NCBI RefSeq assembly: GCF_014198245.1
Contig: NZ_JACIHE010000007.1
Location: forward strand, 62,001 to 126,000
Origin: Bradyrhizobium sp. cir1
GTDB taxonomy: Bacteria; Pseudomonadota; Alphaproteobacteria; Rhizobiales; Xanthobacteraceae
DNA length: 64,000 bases
Direction of reading: 5' to 3'
Within the stretch, counting starts at the first letter, position 1; each line of letters opens with the position of its first letter. The notes under the pieces are model-generated. The model worked only from the letters and a program-made list of their open reading frames with translations. It made no database searches and was not told the DNA's origin. The translations under genes and the position numbers were made by a program. Positions 57,418 through 64,000 of the stretch are shown in pieces.

Positions 57418-57431
57418 TTGATCGGCATCAA
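57418..57431 (+). promoter_or_regulatory. FixK/FNR-type box upstream of ompW
   Basis: TTGATCGGCATCAA is a perfect TTGAT-N4-ATCAA palindrome, the FixK2/FNR target. It lies 74 bases before the ompW start, a distance that suits activation from about -40. Confidence 0.85.
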
Positions 57432-57504
57432 ATCCTCCGCCCTTCCCAGTGTGTGACAGAGATATCGCGCGGCTCTTCGCGCGGATTTTGGAATGGAGAA
57501 TTCG

Positions 57505-58236
57505 ATGAGAACAAGGACAGTTCTGACGAGGGCGTCACTCCTCGCGCTAGCAACCTCGTTGGTCGGCATCCCGGTACAGGCTGCAGATCTGGGTCGGGCG
57601 CCGATCTACTATAAAGCGCCCCCGATCGAACCCTTCAATCCATGGATGATCCGCCTGCGCGTGCTTGGCGTTTTGCCGGACACCGAAGGCAGCTCAGTCA
57701 GCGTCGCCGGGGTGCCCTCGCTGTCCTCACCAAGTTCTTGGCTTTCGATCAGCGATCAAGTCATACCCGAGCTCGACATCACCTATTTCTTCACGAGAAA
57801 CGTTGCCGCCGAACTCATTCTCGGCGTAACTAGCCATCACATCAGCGGCAATGGCGCGCTCACTGGCCTCGATATCGGCAAAGCCTGGCTGCTGCCGCCA
57901 ACACTGACCCTGCAATATCACTTCACCGATTTCGGCGCGCTCAAGCCCTATATCGGCGCGGGCATCAACTACACCGCATTCTTCAACCAATCGGCAGCCA
58001 ATACGTCGCTCGCCGGTCTTGCAGTTACCGATTTGCGCATCAGCAACCAATTCGGCGCGGCGGTCCAATTCGGCTTCGATTACATGCTTGATCGGCACTG
58101 GGGCCTCAACTTTGACGTGAAGAAGCTATGGCTGCGGCCGGAGTACTCCGCGACCGTAAACAATGCGATTGCCGTCACCGGTCGCGCCAACATCGACCCA
58201 TGGCTCGTCAGCGGCGGCGTCACTTACAAGTTCTGA
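57505..58236 (+). CDS. ompW: OmpW-family outer-membrane protein
   Basis: 243 residues with a signal peptide (VLTRASLLALATSLVGIPVQA) and an eight-stranded barrel of the OmpW family: WMIRLRVLGVLPD near the start, IPELDITYFFTRNVAAELI, PTLTLQYHFTDFGALKPYIGAG-type motif and the terminal aromatic VTYKF. OmpW proteins form small hydrophobic channels and are often induced by low oxygen. ATG at 57505 is preferred because GGAG stands six bases upstream; ATG at 57493 is in frame. Probably FixK-controlled. Confidence 0.92.
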   Translation: MRTRTVLTRASLLALATSLVGIPVQAADLGRAPIYYKAPPIEPFNPWMIRLRVLGVLPDTEGSSVSVAGVPSLSSPSSWLSISDQVIPELDITYFFTRNVAAELILGVTSHHISGNGALTGLDIGKAWLLPPTLTLQYHFTDFGALKPYIGAGINYTAFFNQSAANTSLAGLAVTDLRISNQFGAAVQFGFDYMLDRHWGLNFDVKKLWLRPEYSATVNNAIAVTGRANIDPWLVSGGVTYKF

Positions 58237-58655
58237 CGCTAGAACAGGATCAGAAAGGGGATCCGTTTGATCAAACCGGACGCGGCGAGCTCATCGAGCG
58301 CGTCCCTAACCTCACCGCAGTGCAAACAGAGCGAGATGACGCGTCAAGTACGCGTCATCTCGCGAGACGCGGGGAGCCCAGCACCGCTCTCGCTGTGAAC
58401 TCCGGGTCGCGCGGCAAGCGGTGACGGTACACAACCAGATCGACCCAACACGCGAGTTGCAAAGGCCGCCATTTGCCGATTGGGCCGGAGAAGAAAGGCG
58501 GCACGCCGCGAAAACGTCAATGACTTTCTGTTCTCAAATCCGGGGCGTGATGGCTACGCTCAATCTCAGACGATCTGACCTCCGAGCGGCCAGCTCATCG
58601 CCGCACAAGCCGTCGATGCTTGCTAGCCTTGGCAAGTGGCCGCTAATCGAGCCCT
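58237..58655. other. Gap after ompW with a strong hairpin
   Basis: No gene supported. Holds a palindromic stretch around TTTGATCAAA (58265-58276) and the hairpin at 58331-58363. Confidence 0.5.
58331..58363. terminator. Perfect 14-bp inverted repeat, possible terminator
   Basis: Arms GCGAGATGACGCGT (58331-58344) and ACGCGTCATCTCGC (58350-58363) pair without mismatch around a five-base loop CAAGT. It lies between the convergent ompW and ferredoxin genes, which suits a bidirectional terminator, although no T-run follows. Confidence 0.65.
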
Positions 58656-59003
58656 CTAGGTTCGCTTTAACACCATCACAAGGCGGTCGACACGTTTGCC
58701 TTGCGCGAGGTGGGAGTTTACGATTTCGTCGACATCCTCAGGCGTTGACGCGCGATACCACACTCCATCGGGATAGACGACCATCAAGGGACCAGAGTTA
58801 CAAAAGCCAAGGCAGCCTGCCATCGTGAAGCCAATATCGTTGAGGCCTTGCGCTTCGATCGCCTTGGCCATTCGATCCCATAGGGCTTGTGCGCCGGAGG
58901 CGCCACAGCTGCCGTGCGGATGCGTTGGCGGACGCTGCGTGTTGCAGGCAAAGACATGATGTCTATAAAGTTGAGGAAGCTCGAATTCGGTTTCTGAGTT
59001 CAT
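58656..59003 (-). CDS. Thioredoxin-like 2Fe-2S ferredoxin
   Basis: 115 residues. The pattern HVFACNTQRP, GSCGASGAQALW and MAGCLGFCNSGPLMVVYPDGVWY gives four cysteines (20, 33, 64, 68) in the spacing of thioredoxin-fold 2Fe-2S ferredoxins (Shethna/FdI-type, related to NuoE). Such ferredoxins occur in many nif regions and may donate electrons or serve cluster assembly. No sigma-54 promoter was found upstream. Confidence 0.9.
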   Translation of the reverse strand: MNSETEFELPQLYRHHVFACNTQRPPTHPHGSCGASGAQALWDRMAKAIEAQGLNDIGFTMAGCLGFCNSGPLMVVYPDGVWYRASTPEDVDEIVNSHLAQGKRVDRLVMVLKRT

Positions 59004-60385
59004 GCGCCTATCCTGTGATCAATGGGCTTCATCTGAGAAGAGACAAGATGCGAGCACATCGCCCCAACAATCTCTTACGATTAAACGCCGCATCGACCAA
59101 CTAATGCTAATGATTCCCACACGCGCTCGCCAAAGCAGGCAAAATGAGCGGGCGCCATAGTGATGGTCGTCGCCGAAGATCAGCGATAGATATCTTCGCG
59201 TCCAGAGCAGCCTCCTTGATCAACTCCAACCTCTTCTGCCCTCATCACGATCTTTCTGCTCCCGCTTGCTCACCATCCAACTTCTCCAAAGCAAGTTGCA
59301 CACCAGATGCGTAACGTTCGCTTCCGCAACGATCCCTTGCTTTGCGCGACTCACAATTGTTGCGAAGGTTACGACAATGTCGTTCGCCTCTGTTTCGGAC
59401 ACGACAAACCTCGCATAGCGTTTGACCTCCCGTTCAACCTTCTGCAGTTCGTACGCAGAACAACCGAGATGCTCGGTTATTTGGCCCAGCTCTTGCGCTA
59501 TCGTATCTTGGAATGAGCAGCGATCTTCATGACCCTCGAGCCGCCTAGCGAGGAGCTCGAAGATCGCGCGGCGGATCGAGCGCCGTGTCCTGCCATGGGT
59601 GATCGGCTGGCCGCATTGACCGGCGCGAGCCTACAGCATCTTTTTCGCCCTGAAGCTGGACGCTGCGCTCCGCCGCTGCCCATCCATCGTTTGCTCAACA
59701 GATAGCGCCTGTCGCGAGAGCCCAACGAGGCAGGGATGAACGCCGAGCCACCTTTGAGGCTGCAGACCAAGCTGGTCGCATCCCCATCGGCAGCGACGCT
59801 AAAACGCAACACAGCGGTCCCAGATTGGGATCACGCTTCAAACGATGCGCGTCAAGACGCGCGCTTGCAGCCGGAAATGCGGAACAACGAGTACGTTCCC
59901 ATGAATGCATTTGCTCTAACCGGCCCTTACTGACGATGGTGGCGCCATTCGCTAAGAGCGTCGCACAAGCCGAGGTTTGGCATGGCAGTTGCAGCGCCGG
60001 CAATAACGCCAGCTGCACCGGCCGGCCTTCTGACACAGGATCGTCATTCCTCATCCCCAAACGATCCTGTCAGTCTGGGTCCCGCCATTCTCCACGCCCA
60101 GACGATGCCCTCGGCGAACTTCCAGCCGCCGGGGGCATTTCCCCTCAAACATATCCACGGCGGTACGAGGCATGTCCCGCTGCGGGCTCGATTTGGCGAG
60201 CCAGCGCGAGAGTAAGTTGTTGGTGCTGCGGAGGTCGCGGAGTGCAGGGCCGCAATCCGACGACGTGCCCGTTTTGTCTCATCAAAAGCTGGGACACGCA
60301 TCTACCAACGCTCACGCGTACAATGGCCTCATTTCGAGGGAAAAGCGCCCTAAGGCAGCTTGAGCACAATAAAGCGATAGGCCCG
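59004..60385. other. 1.4-kb gene-poor stretch
   Basis: Apart from the startless minus-strand frame at 59220-59630 nothing is supported. A long plus-strand frame reaching 60883 is antisense to the Rieske gene and is rejected. Confidence 0.5.
59220..59630 (-). pseudogene. Startless open frame of protein-like composition
   Basis: About 135 codons open from a TAG near 59630 to a TGA at 59220. The middle reads like real protein (FQDTIAQELGQITEHLGCSA, then ELQKVEREVKRYARFVVSE), with varied, natural codon use, but the only candidate start before the last third is a GTG at 59402. I do not recognise a family. It may be a 5'-truncated gene. Confidence 0.35.
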
Positions 60386-60832
60386 TTAGTCCGGATGGAT
60401 CGTGACATCCATGGTTTCGTCGCTGTCCCCGAAGGGGTCGCCAAACCGATCGTCCTCGAGCAGCTTGACGCCGCACAGGCAGACGTCACCTTCGATCACG
60501 GCGAGCGCGACCGGCTCGAGCGATTGTCCATCGCAGGGGCCGTCGATGCACATCCCAGTGTCGATCTCGAATCTTGCACCGTGCCGGCCGCATCTAAGAA
60601 AGGAGCGGTCCGCCGAGAAAAACGTACCGGAGCCGATATTCAGCCAGACGCTCTCATGCGGACAACGATTCACGTAACCAAAATAGTCATTGGCGAAGGT
60701 GCGCACCACAATAATCGGAAACGGCCGGCTCTCGCCCCTATCGTCAATCCGCGACAGGCTAAAGCTCATGGCCCCACTCCGCTCGATGGCATCGGCCGGA
60801 CAGACGACAAAAACCTCGATGTGACCGCTCAT
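60386..60832 (-). CDS. Rieske-type 2Fe-2S protein in the nif region
   Basis: 148 residues with a Rieske site C-x-H ... C-x2-H: Cys57 and His59 (NRCPHES), Cys81 and His84 (RCGRHGARF). The motif is less canonical than in oxygenases (usually CPHxG and CxxHG) but all four ligands are present. No membrane anchor. Placed last in the minus-strand accessory nif operon; a role in electron transfer to nitrogenase maturation or protection is inferred from position only. Confidence 0.85.
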   Translation of the reverse strand: MSGHIEVFVVCPADAIERSGAMSFSLSRIDDRGESRPFPIIVVRTFANDYFGYVNRCPHESVWLNIGSGTFFSADRSFLRCGRHGARFEIDTGMCIDGPCDGQSLEPVALAVIEGDVCLCGVKLLEDDRFGDPFGDSDETMDVTIHPD

Positions 60833-60854
60833 CAGGTTGCCGATTGTAGTTCGC

Positions 60855-61076
60855 TCATCCCGGCCTCGCAGTTTCCTGCTTGAAGGCTTCGATCGCAGTC
60901 CGGCTCAGCTGAAAAATCCCACGGCCACGAGCGAGCGCCCGATAAGCCGAGCTGGCACGGGTGTTGAGGACGTCAAACCACTGGTTCGGCGTGAGCTTCG
61001 CCGGACGCTCGCTGATTTGGATCACCCTTCCGTTCGGAGCGAAGCGGACGTGGATGATGACTTTTTGCGAGTTCAT
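60855..61076 (-). CDS. Small conserved-type protein in the nif operon
   Basis: 73 residues (MNSQKVIIHVRFAPNGRVIQ then ISERPAKLTPNQWFDVL...), a short beta-rich start and a helical end. ATG at 61076 was chosen; it is 22 bases upstream of the Rieske gene. I do not recognise a family; composition and tight spacing support it as real. Confidence 0.6.
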   Translation of the reverse strand: MNSQKVIIHVRFAPNGRVIQISERPAKLTPNQWFDVLNTRASSAYRALARGRGIFQLSRTAIEAFKQETARPG

Positions 61077-61099
61077 ACCGACCCCCTGTTTTAGTAACT

Positions 61100-61393
61100 C
61101 TAAAGATCTGAGCGGACACCGAGCATCTCGACTTTGATGTGCTTGGTTTTTGGGCACCTTGGCGCGTAGGCTCTCAAGCCGCGCCTTGGACGCGCCGTCT
61201 TCTCTGCTATCGAGCAGGTCTTCTTCGCGCTCGCTTGGAGCATTTCTCTTGCGGTCTTAAGACGAGTGCATGCCTCCAGCGGCATCCGGCGCGCTCCCGC
61301 CATGTGGATCACGATGTATCCGACAACGCTGCCACAAACGACGTATCCTCGGTCCACTTGCTCATCTCTCGCGATGAGAAGTACCACGCTCAT
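61100..61393 (-). CDS. Hypothetical small protein between the DegT-like gene and the 73-residue gene
   Basis: 97 residues, basic, with a hydrophobic stretch near the start (GYVVCGSVVGYIVIHMAG) and several Cys. It fills the operon gap between 61077 and 61434 and has GAGG about 13 bases before the ATG. No family recognised; it could be chance. Confidence 0.4.
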   Translation of the reverse strand: MSVVLLIARDEQVDRGYVVCGSVVGYIVIHMAGARRMPLEACTRLKTAREMLQASAKKTCSIAEKTARPRRGLRAYAPRCPKTKHIKVEMLGVRSDL

Positions 61394-61434
61394 AATTAAA
61401 CCCTCGTTCTTCCGTGACGTAGATGACGATCATC

Positions 61435-62634
61435 TTAATAAATCGCGGCACCCGCTCCCACGTTTATCGAAGCATCTTTCATGGTCTCGACGATAAACTC
61501 GATCTGCTTGTTCGTGAGATGGGTGTGAAAGGGAAGCGCAAGAGCGCGATCTGCTATTTTTTCCGCAACCAGGAAATCGCCACGCCGATAGCCGAAGTCA
61601 AAGTAGTGGCGTTGCAAGTGCAGCGGTTGGCTATAGGCGGCGGATTCAACCTGCGCGCCGCGCAGATCATCGATAATGGCGTCGCGCCCCGATCGCGTGA
61701 AGCGCGTCCCCAGATGAACGAGATAAAGCAACCAGTTCACCTCGGTCACATCGGGGCCAACATAAGGCGGCTTGATGCCCTCAAACGATTGCATATGCGC
61801 GTTATAAAGCTGCTCGATAAACCGACGCCGCTCCAGGATTTCATCGAGACGCTTGAGCTGCGCTAGGCCCAAGGTCGCCGTGAGATCGCACATGGCGGCC
61901 TGATAAGGCGCCGTGCTACCGACAACAACGGAAGAGCGCTCGTCCAGGCGATGTGCGCGATGGCGACGCAAGCCGAGCGCGATGTCGATATCGTCGGTCA
62001 CCACCATTGCGCCTTCACCACAGGTTAGGGCCACCGGCTGAGCAAAGTCGAACACCGCGATGTCGCCAAACCGGCCGACGAGCTCACCCTTATAGCTCGA
62101 TCCGATCGCCTCGGTGGAATCCTCCAAAAGCAGCAGCTGATGGCGCTGCGCGACGGCGCGCAGCTCCGACCATGGCGCTGGATGACCGTTGGGATTGCCG
62201 GCGACAATCGCCCGCGTATTGGCCGTGATGCGCTCTTCGGCCTTCGCTGGGACTAATGCTCCCGACCAATAGTCGATATCTGCAAATACCGCTCGTGCGC
62301 CTGCGAGACTGATGGCATGCGCGGTCTCACGAAAGGAGTAGGGCGAGGCGATAACCTCGTGCCCGGGGCCAATGCCGAGCGCCCTCAGCGCAAGGAGGAG
62401 CCCTATGGTACCACTCGAGACCGCAACAGCATATTTGCGACCAAGATAGGCGGCGAAAGCGTGCTCAAACGCCTCAGTAATCCGCCCGTTGGAGATCTGC
62501 GGCGAACACAGCAGCGTTTCCACGGCAGAGAGCTCGGCAAAGGTGATATCGGGATCGGACAGTGGAATGAATGATGCATTCTCCTCCACAGTGTGCGCGC
62601 CATCAAGCCGATACTCTGCCAGTTCAGTGCTCAC
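61435..62634 (-). CDS. DegT/DnrJ/EryC1/StrS-fold protein lacking the PLP lysine
   Basis: 399 residues with the sugar aminotransferase (AHBA synthase) fold: AVAVSSGTIGLLLALRALGI, HEVIASPYSFRETAHAI, LLLLEDSTEAIGSSYKG (Asp172 for the PLP nitrogen kept) and GDIAVFDFAQPVALTCGEGA. In active enzymes the last block is FSFYPNKxxTTGEGG; here the Schiff-base Lys is Val201, so normal PLP aminotransfer is not expected. Known DegT-fold variants with His at this place are dehydratases; Val is stranger. It overlaps the next upstream gene by four bases and belongs to the accessory nif operon. Confidence 0.9.
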   Translation of the reverse strand: MSTELAEYRLDGAHTVEENASFIPLSDPDITFAELSAVETLLCSPQISNGRITEAFEHAFAAYLGRKYAVAVSSGTIGLLLALRALGIGPGHEVIASPYSFRETAHAISLAGARAVFADIDYWSGALVPAKAEERITANTRAIVAGNPNGHPAPWSELRAVAQRHQLLLLEDSTEAIGSSYKGELVGRFGDIAVFDFAQPVALTCGEGAMVVTDDIDIALGLRRHRAHRLDERSSVVVGSTAPYQAAMCDLTATLGLAQLKRLDEILERRRFIEQLYNAHMQSFEGIKPPYVGPDVTEVNWLLYLVHLGTRFTRSGRDAIIDDLRGAQVESAAYSQPLHLQRHYFDFGYRRGDFLVAEKIADRALALPFHTHLTNKQIEFIVETMKDASINVGAGAAIY

Positions 62635-62900
62635 CGCCCAACATTCCTTTTGGCCAATACGATGCCGGTCGCCCGCGTCGGATCGGCCGTAATCTGCACG
62701 CAGTGATCCGATGCATCGATCAGATGAAGGTCGAAACGCGGAAACTGCCGGAACGGCTGGTCCGCCACATCCGACGCATCACAGCGCACCCAAGCAAGCT
62801 GCGGAAAGCAGCGCTGCAGCGCGACAAACGGACCCATCTCGGGGCCATCGGCTGCAAGCAGCCGCTCGATTTCGATCAATTCCTCCGCGGTGAGCGCCAT
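62631..62900 (-). CDS. Small nif-associated protein (DUF6129-like)
   Basis: 89 residues: MALTAEELIEIERLLAADGP followed by a beta-rich part with AWVRCDASDVADQPFRQFPR and ITADPTRATGIVLAKR. This resembles small proteins that travel with nif genes (DUF6129, from memory). ATG at 62900 is preferred to the longer frame to 63128. It overlaps the DegT-like gene by four bases (ATGA), suggesting a functional link. Confidence 0.72.
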   Translation of the reverse strand: MALTAEELIEIERLLAADGPEMGPFVALQRCFPQLAWVRCDASDVADQPFRQFPRFDLHLIDASDHCVQITADPTRATGIVLAKRNVGR

Positions 62901-62932
62901 CGTGGCTCCTCTGACTCGTGAAAGTGGGGGCA

Positions 62933-63292
62933 TCATTGCCAAAACAGGCGCTCCGGATCCGCATTCAATTCCTCGATTGCAGAAGTCAACCGATGGTAAA
63001 GGCTGTAAAATTCCCAGATTCCTCGCGCGTGGTTCTTGCGAAACAGCTTCCAGATCCCGCTCACGGCATCGTAAAGAATCAGCGCGACATCGATGGGTGC
63101 GCCATTCTTGTCGATGTTGCGCGAGCAACAGGGGCTCTCGACGAGGTAGCCGCCCCTCACCGGCGTCACGTTCGGCGAGACGTAGAGATAGCGCTTTCGC
63201 GAGCTCAAGCCGCGCTCGATCCGTTTACGATCGAGCTCGTTGGGGTGAGGCACCAGCCCGGCCTTTACCTTTCTCATCAGCGCAGCATTCAT
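62933..63292 (-). CDS. nif-cluster hypothetical protein (DUF3024-like)
   Basis: 119 residues. Visible: GLVPHPNELDRKRIERGLSS, RKRYLYVSPNVTPVRGGYLV, ESPCCSRNIDKNGAPIDVAL and a helical end (YHRLTSAIEELNADPERLFW). The central part with a CC pair and IWKLFRKNHARGIWE looks like the DUF3024-type proteins seen beside nif genes; this is recollection, not a search. ATG at 63292 is chosen; the frame extends to 63307. Confidence 0.65.
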   Translation of the reverse strand: MNAALMRKVKAGLVPHPNELDRKRIERGLSSRKRYLYVSPNVTPVRGGYLVESPCCSRNIDKNGAPIDVALILYDAVSGIWKLFRKNHARGIWEFYSLYHRLTSAIEELNADPERLFWQ

Positions 63293-63307
63293 GGCGAAAG
63301 CCTCCAT

Positions 63308-63547
63308 TCAAAGCACTGTGATTTCTTCTTCAAGACAGCCGATGAGCAGCTGCTCACCAAAATCGACAATGTAGATCGGCACGTTCGCTTCAGTATGGAT
63401 CGCGACGTTGATGATCTCACCGGTCGCTCCGGCGGCGAGCAAGACTCCTTCGGGCTCCGTATCGGGAAATGAGTGGTCGTTGATGAGGTCGACTGCGGTC
63501 TTGATCCGCTGGCCACGTCGATATTTCGGAAAGCCGGGCTGCGTCAT
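63308..63547 (-). CDS. Second NifZ-like protein
   Basis: 79 residues with the single-domain NifZ pattern: FPKYRRGQRIKTAVDLINDH ... FPDTEPEGVLLAAGATGEII ... IYIVDFGEQLLIGCLEEEIT. It overlaps the upstream nifZ by four bases. It is more divergent than the first and lacks the usual GTFLQ core. NifZ acts in P-cluster maturation of the MoFe protein. Confidence 0.7.
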   Translation of the reverse strand: MTQPGFPKYRRGQRIKTAVDLINDHSFPDTEPEGVLLAAGATGEIINVAIHTEANVPIYIVDFGEQLLIGCLEEEITVL

Positions 63548-63858
63548 GACTCCTCCGGCAATGGCAGATCATCGATCTCCTCGCAGGCGTCCACCGGCTC
63601 CAGTTCCTTGCGCTTCATGCCAACGCGGTAGCCGCTTTCCAGATACTCGACGCCGTAGATATAGAATTGCTGCAGGAACGTGCCGATCGATACGACGTAA
63701 CCTACCTCGCCCTTCTTGACTAAAACGTCGCCAATCTCCTTGCCGCGATAGGTGCCATCATTGCGGATGGTGCGATTGGCTCGCACTTTTTGGCCAAAGC
63801 TGAAGACAGGCGGCTGGCTGAGCTCGACGACGTCGCTGTCGCGAACGATACTGTTCAT
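63544..63858 (-). CDS. nifZ: Nitrogenase maturation protein NifZ
   Basis: 104 residues. The family core RTIRNDGTYRGKEIGDVLVK followed by GEVGYVVSIGTFLQQFYIYG and GYRVGMKRKELEPVD is complete. NifZ promotes formation of the second P-cluster in the MoFe protein. ATG at 63858 (MNSIVRDSD) was chosen over the longer frame, with GGAGCGAT upstream. It heads the visible part of the minus-strand operon. Confidence 0.93.
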   Translation of the reverse strand: MNSIVRDSDVVELSQPPVFSFGQKVRANRTIRNDGTYRGKEIGDVLVKKGEVGYVVSIGTFLQQFYIYGVEYLESGYRVGMKRKELEPVDACEEIDDLPLPEES

Positions 63859-63938
63859 GTATCGCTCCTCATGCATCGCTCCTTTGGAGATGCGGAGAGC
63901 CGCCTCGCCCACCGCAGGCGAGATCCTGCATCACTTCA

Positions 63939-64000
63939 TCATCGCGCGGCATAGTCAGTCACATCGACGATGGCAGCGCTGCCGAGAAGGCCGCTCTCGG
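63939..64000 (-). CDS. C-terminal end of an unidentified gene
   Basis: A frame entering from beyond the window ends ...ESGLLGSAAIVDVTDYAAR and TGA at 63939-63941, about 80 bases before nifZ on the same strand. By synteny a nif gene such as nifB or a ferredoxin gene is expected, but 20 residues are too few to tell. Confidence 0.45.
   Translation of the reverse strand, partial: ESGLLGSAAIVDVTDYAAR

Noticed and set aside
58262..58280. TTTGATCAAA palindrome after ompW as a FixK box
   Set aside because: A FixK box needs TTG-N8-CAA spacing; here the two halves are fused with no spacer, so it does not fit.
59825..60883. Long plus-strand open frame (352 codons)
   Set aside because: Its 3' half is antisense to the Rieske gene with clear Fe-S ligands, and it has no domains of its own.
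1..64000. CRISPR arrays, tRNA or rRNA genes
   Set aside because: No regularly spaced repeats and no tRNA or rRNA-like sequence were seen in reading the window; a covariance-model scan was not possible.

Overview
The window looks like part of the symbiosis island of a Bradyrhizobium-type legume symbiont. It carries a rhizobial (Rhc) type III secretion system (T3SS) with its TtsI regulator and tts-box promoters, then a nitrogen-fixation region (nifH, nifQ, nifV, nifW, nifZ, nifO, fixBCX) with sigma-54/NifA and FixK-type regulatory sites. Between genes there are long stretches of decayed DNA, pseudogenes and one transposase relic, as expected of an accessory island. Genus is inferred from gene content and order; no rRNA or housekeeping gene is present to confirm it.

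Layout. (1) 1-22236, T3SS core: partial ttsI, secretin half rhcC2 and a CpaD-like lipoprotein on +; then on - the operon nolB-rhcJ-nolU-nolV-rhcN-rhcO-rhcQ-rhcR-rhcS // rhcT-rhcU, read from 11816 down to 2706 with a 0.7 kb interruption between rhcS and rhcT; then on + rhcC1, nopX, nopC, nopA, rhcD, a probable SctX-SctY pair, rhcV and a TadD-like TPR lipoprotein. Tts boxes precede nopX and nopC, and further copies occur where no convincing gene follows. (2) 22237-33500, T3SS-linked accessory genes: a ferritin-like diiron protein, an active/inactive M16 peptidase pair, two paralogous ParA/MinD-like ATPases, and the NEL-type E3 ligase effector nopM with its own tts box. (3) 33500-46900, a low-density decayed zone: small hypotheticals, a broken cytochrome c peroxidase, a ModC-like ATPase with altered motifs, an IS5-type relic, an S10 carboxypeptidase and a truncated, frameshifted opgH. 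(4) 46900-64000, nitrogen fixation: ahpC-ahpD behind a sigma-54 promoter; on - nifH-nifQ-nifV-nifW-(fixA relic)-fixB-fixC-fixX; nifO and ompW on +; then on - nifZ, a second NifZ-like gene, two small nif-associated genes, a DegT/AHBA-synthase-fold protein lacking the PLP lysine, two small proteins and a Rieske protein; a thioredoxin-like 2Fe-2S ferredoxin lies apart.

How the parts work together. TtsI (flavonoid/NodD cascade, known for rhizobia) would switch on the secretion machine and NopX/NopA/NopC/NopM. Later, inside nodules, NifA with sigma-54 and FixK-type regulators would drive nitrogenase, electron delivery (FixBCX, ferredoxin), cofactor supply (NifQ molybdenum, NifV homocitrate) and redox protection (AhpCD). 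Points most worth a second look: RhcU lacks the NPTH self-cleavage motif; the DegT-like nif protein has Val where the catalytic Lys should be; a fixA relic sits between a sigma-54 promoter and fixB; SctX/SctY-like genes precede rhcV; there are orphan tts boxes; and an uncharacterised diiron/M16/ParA-like gene group follows the T3SS.
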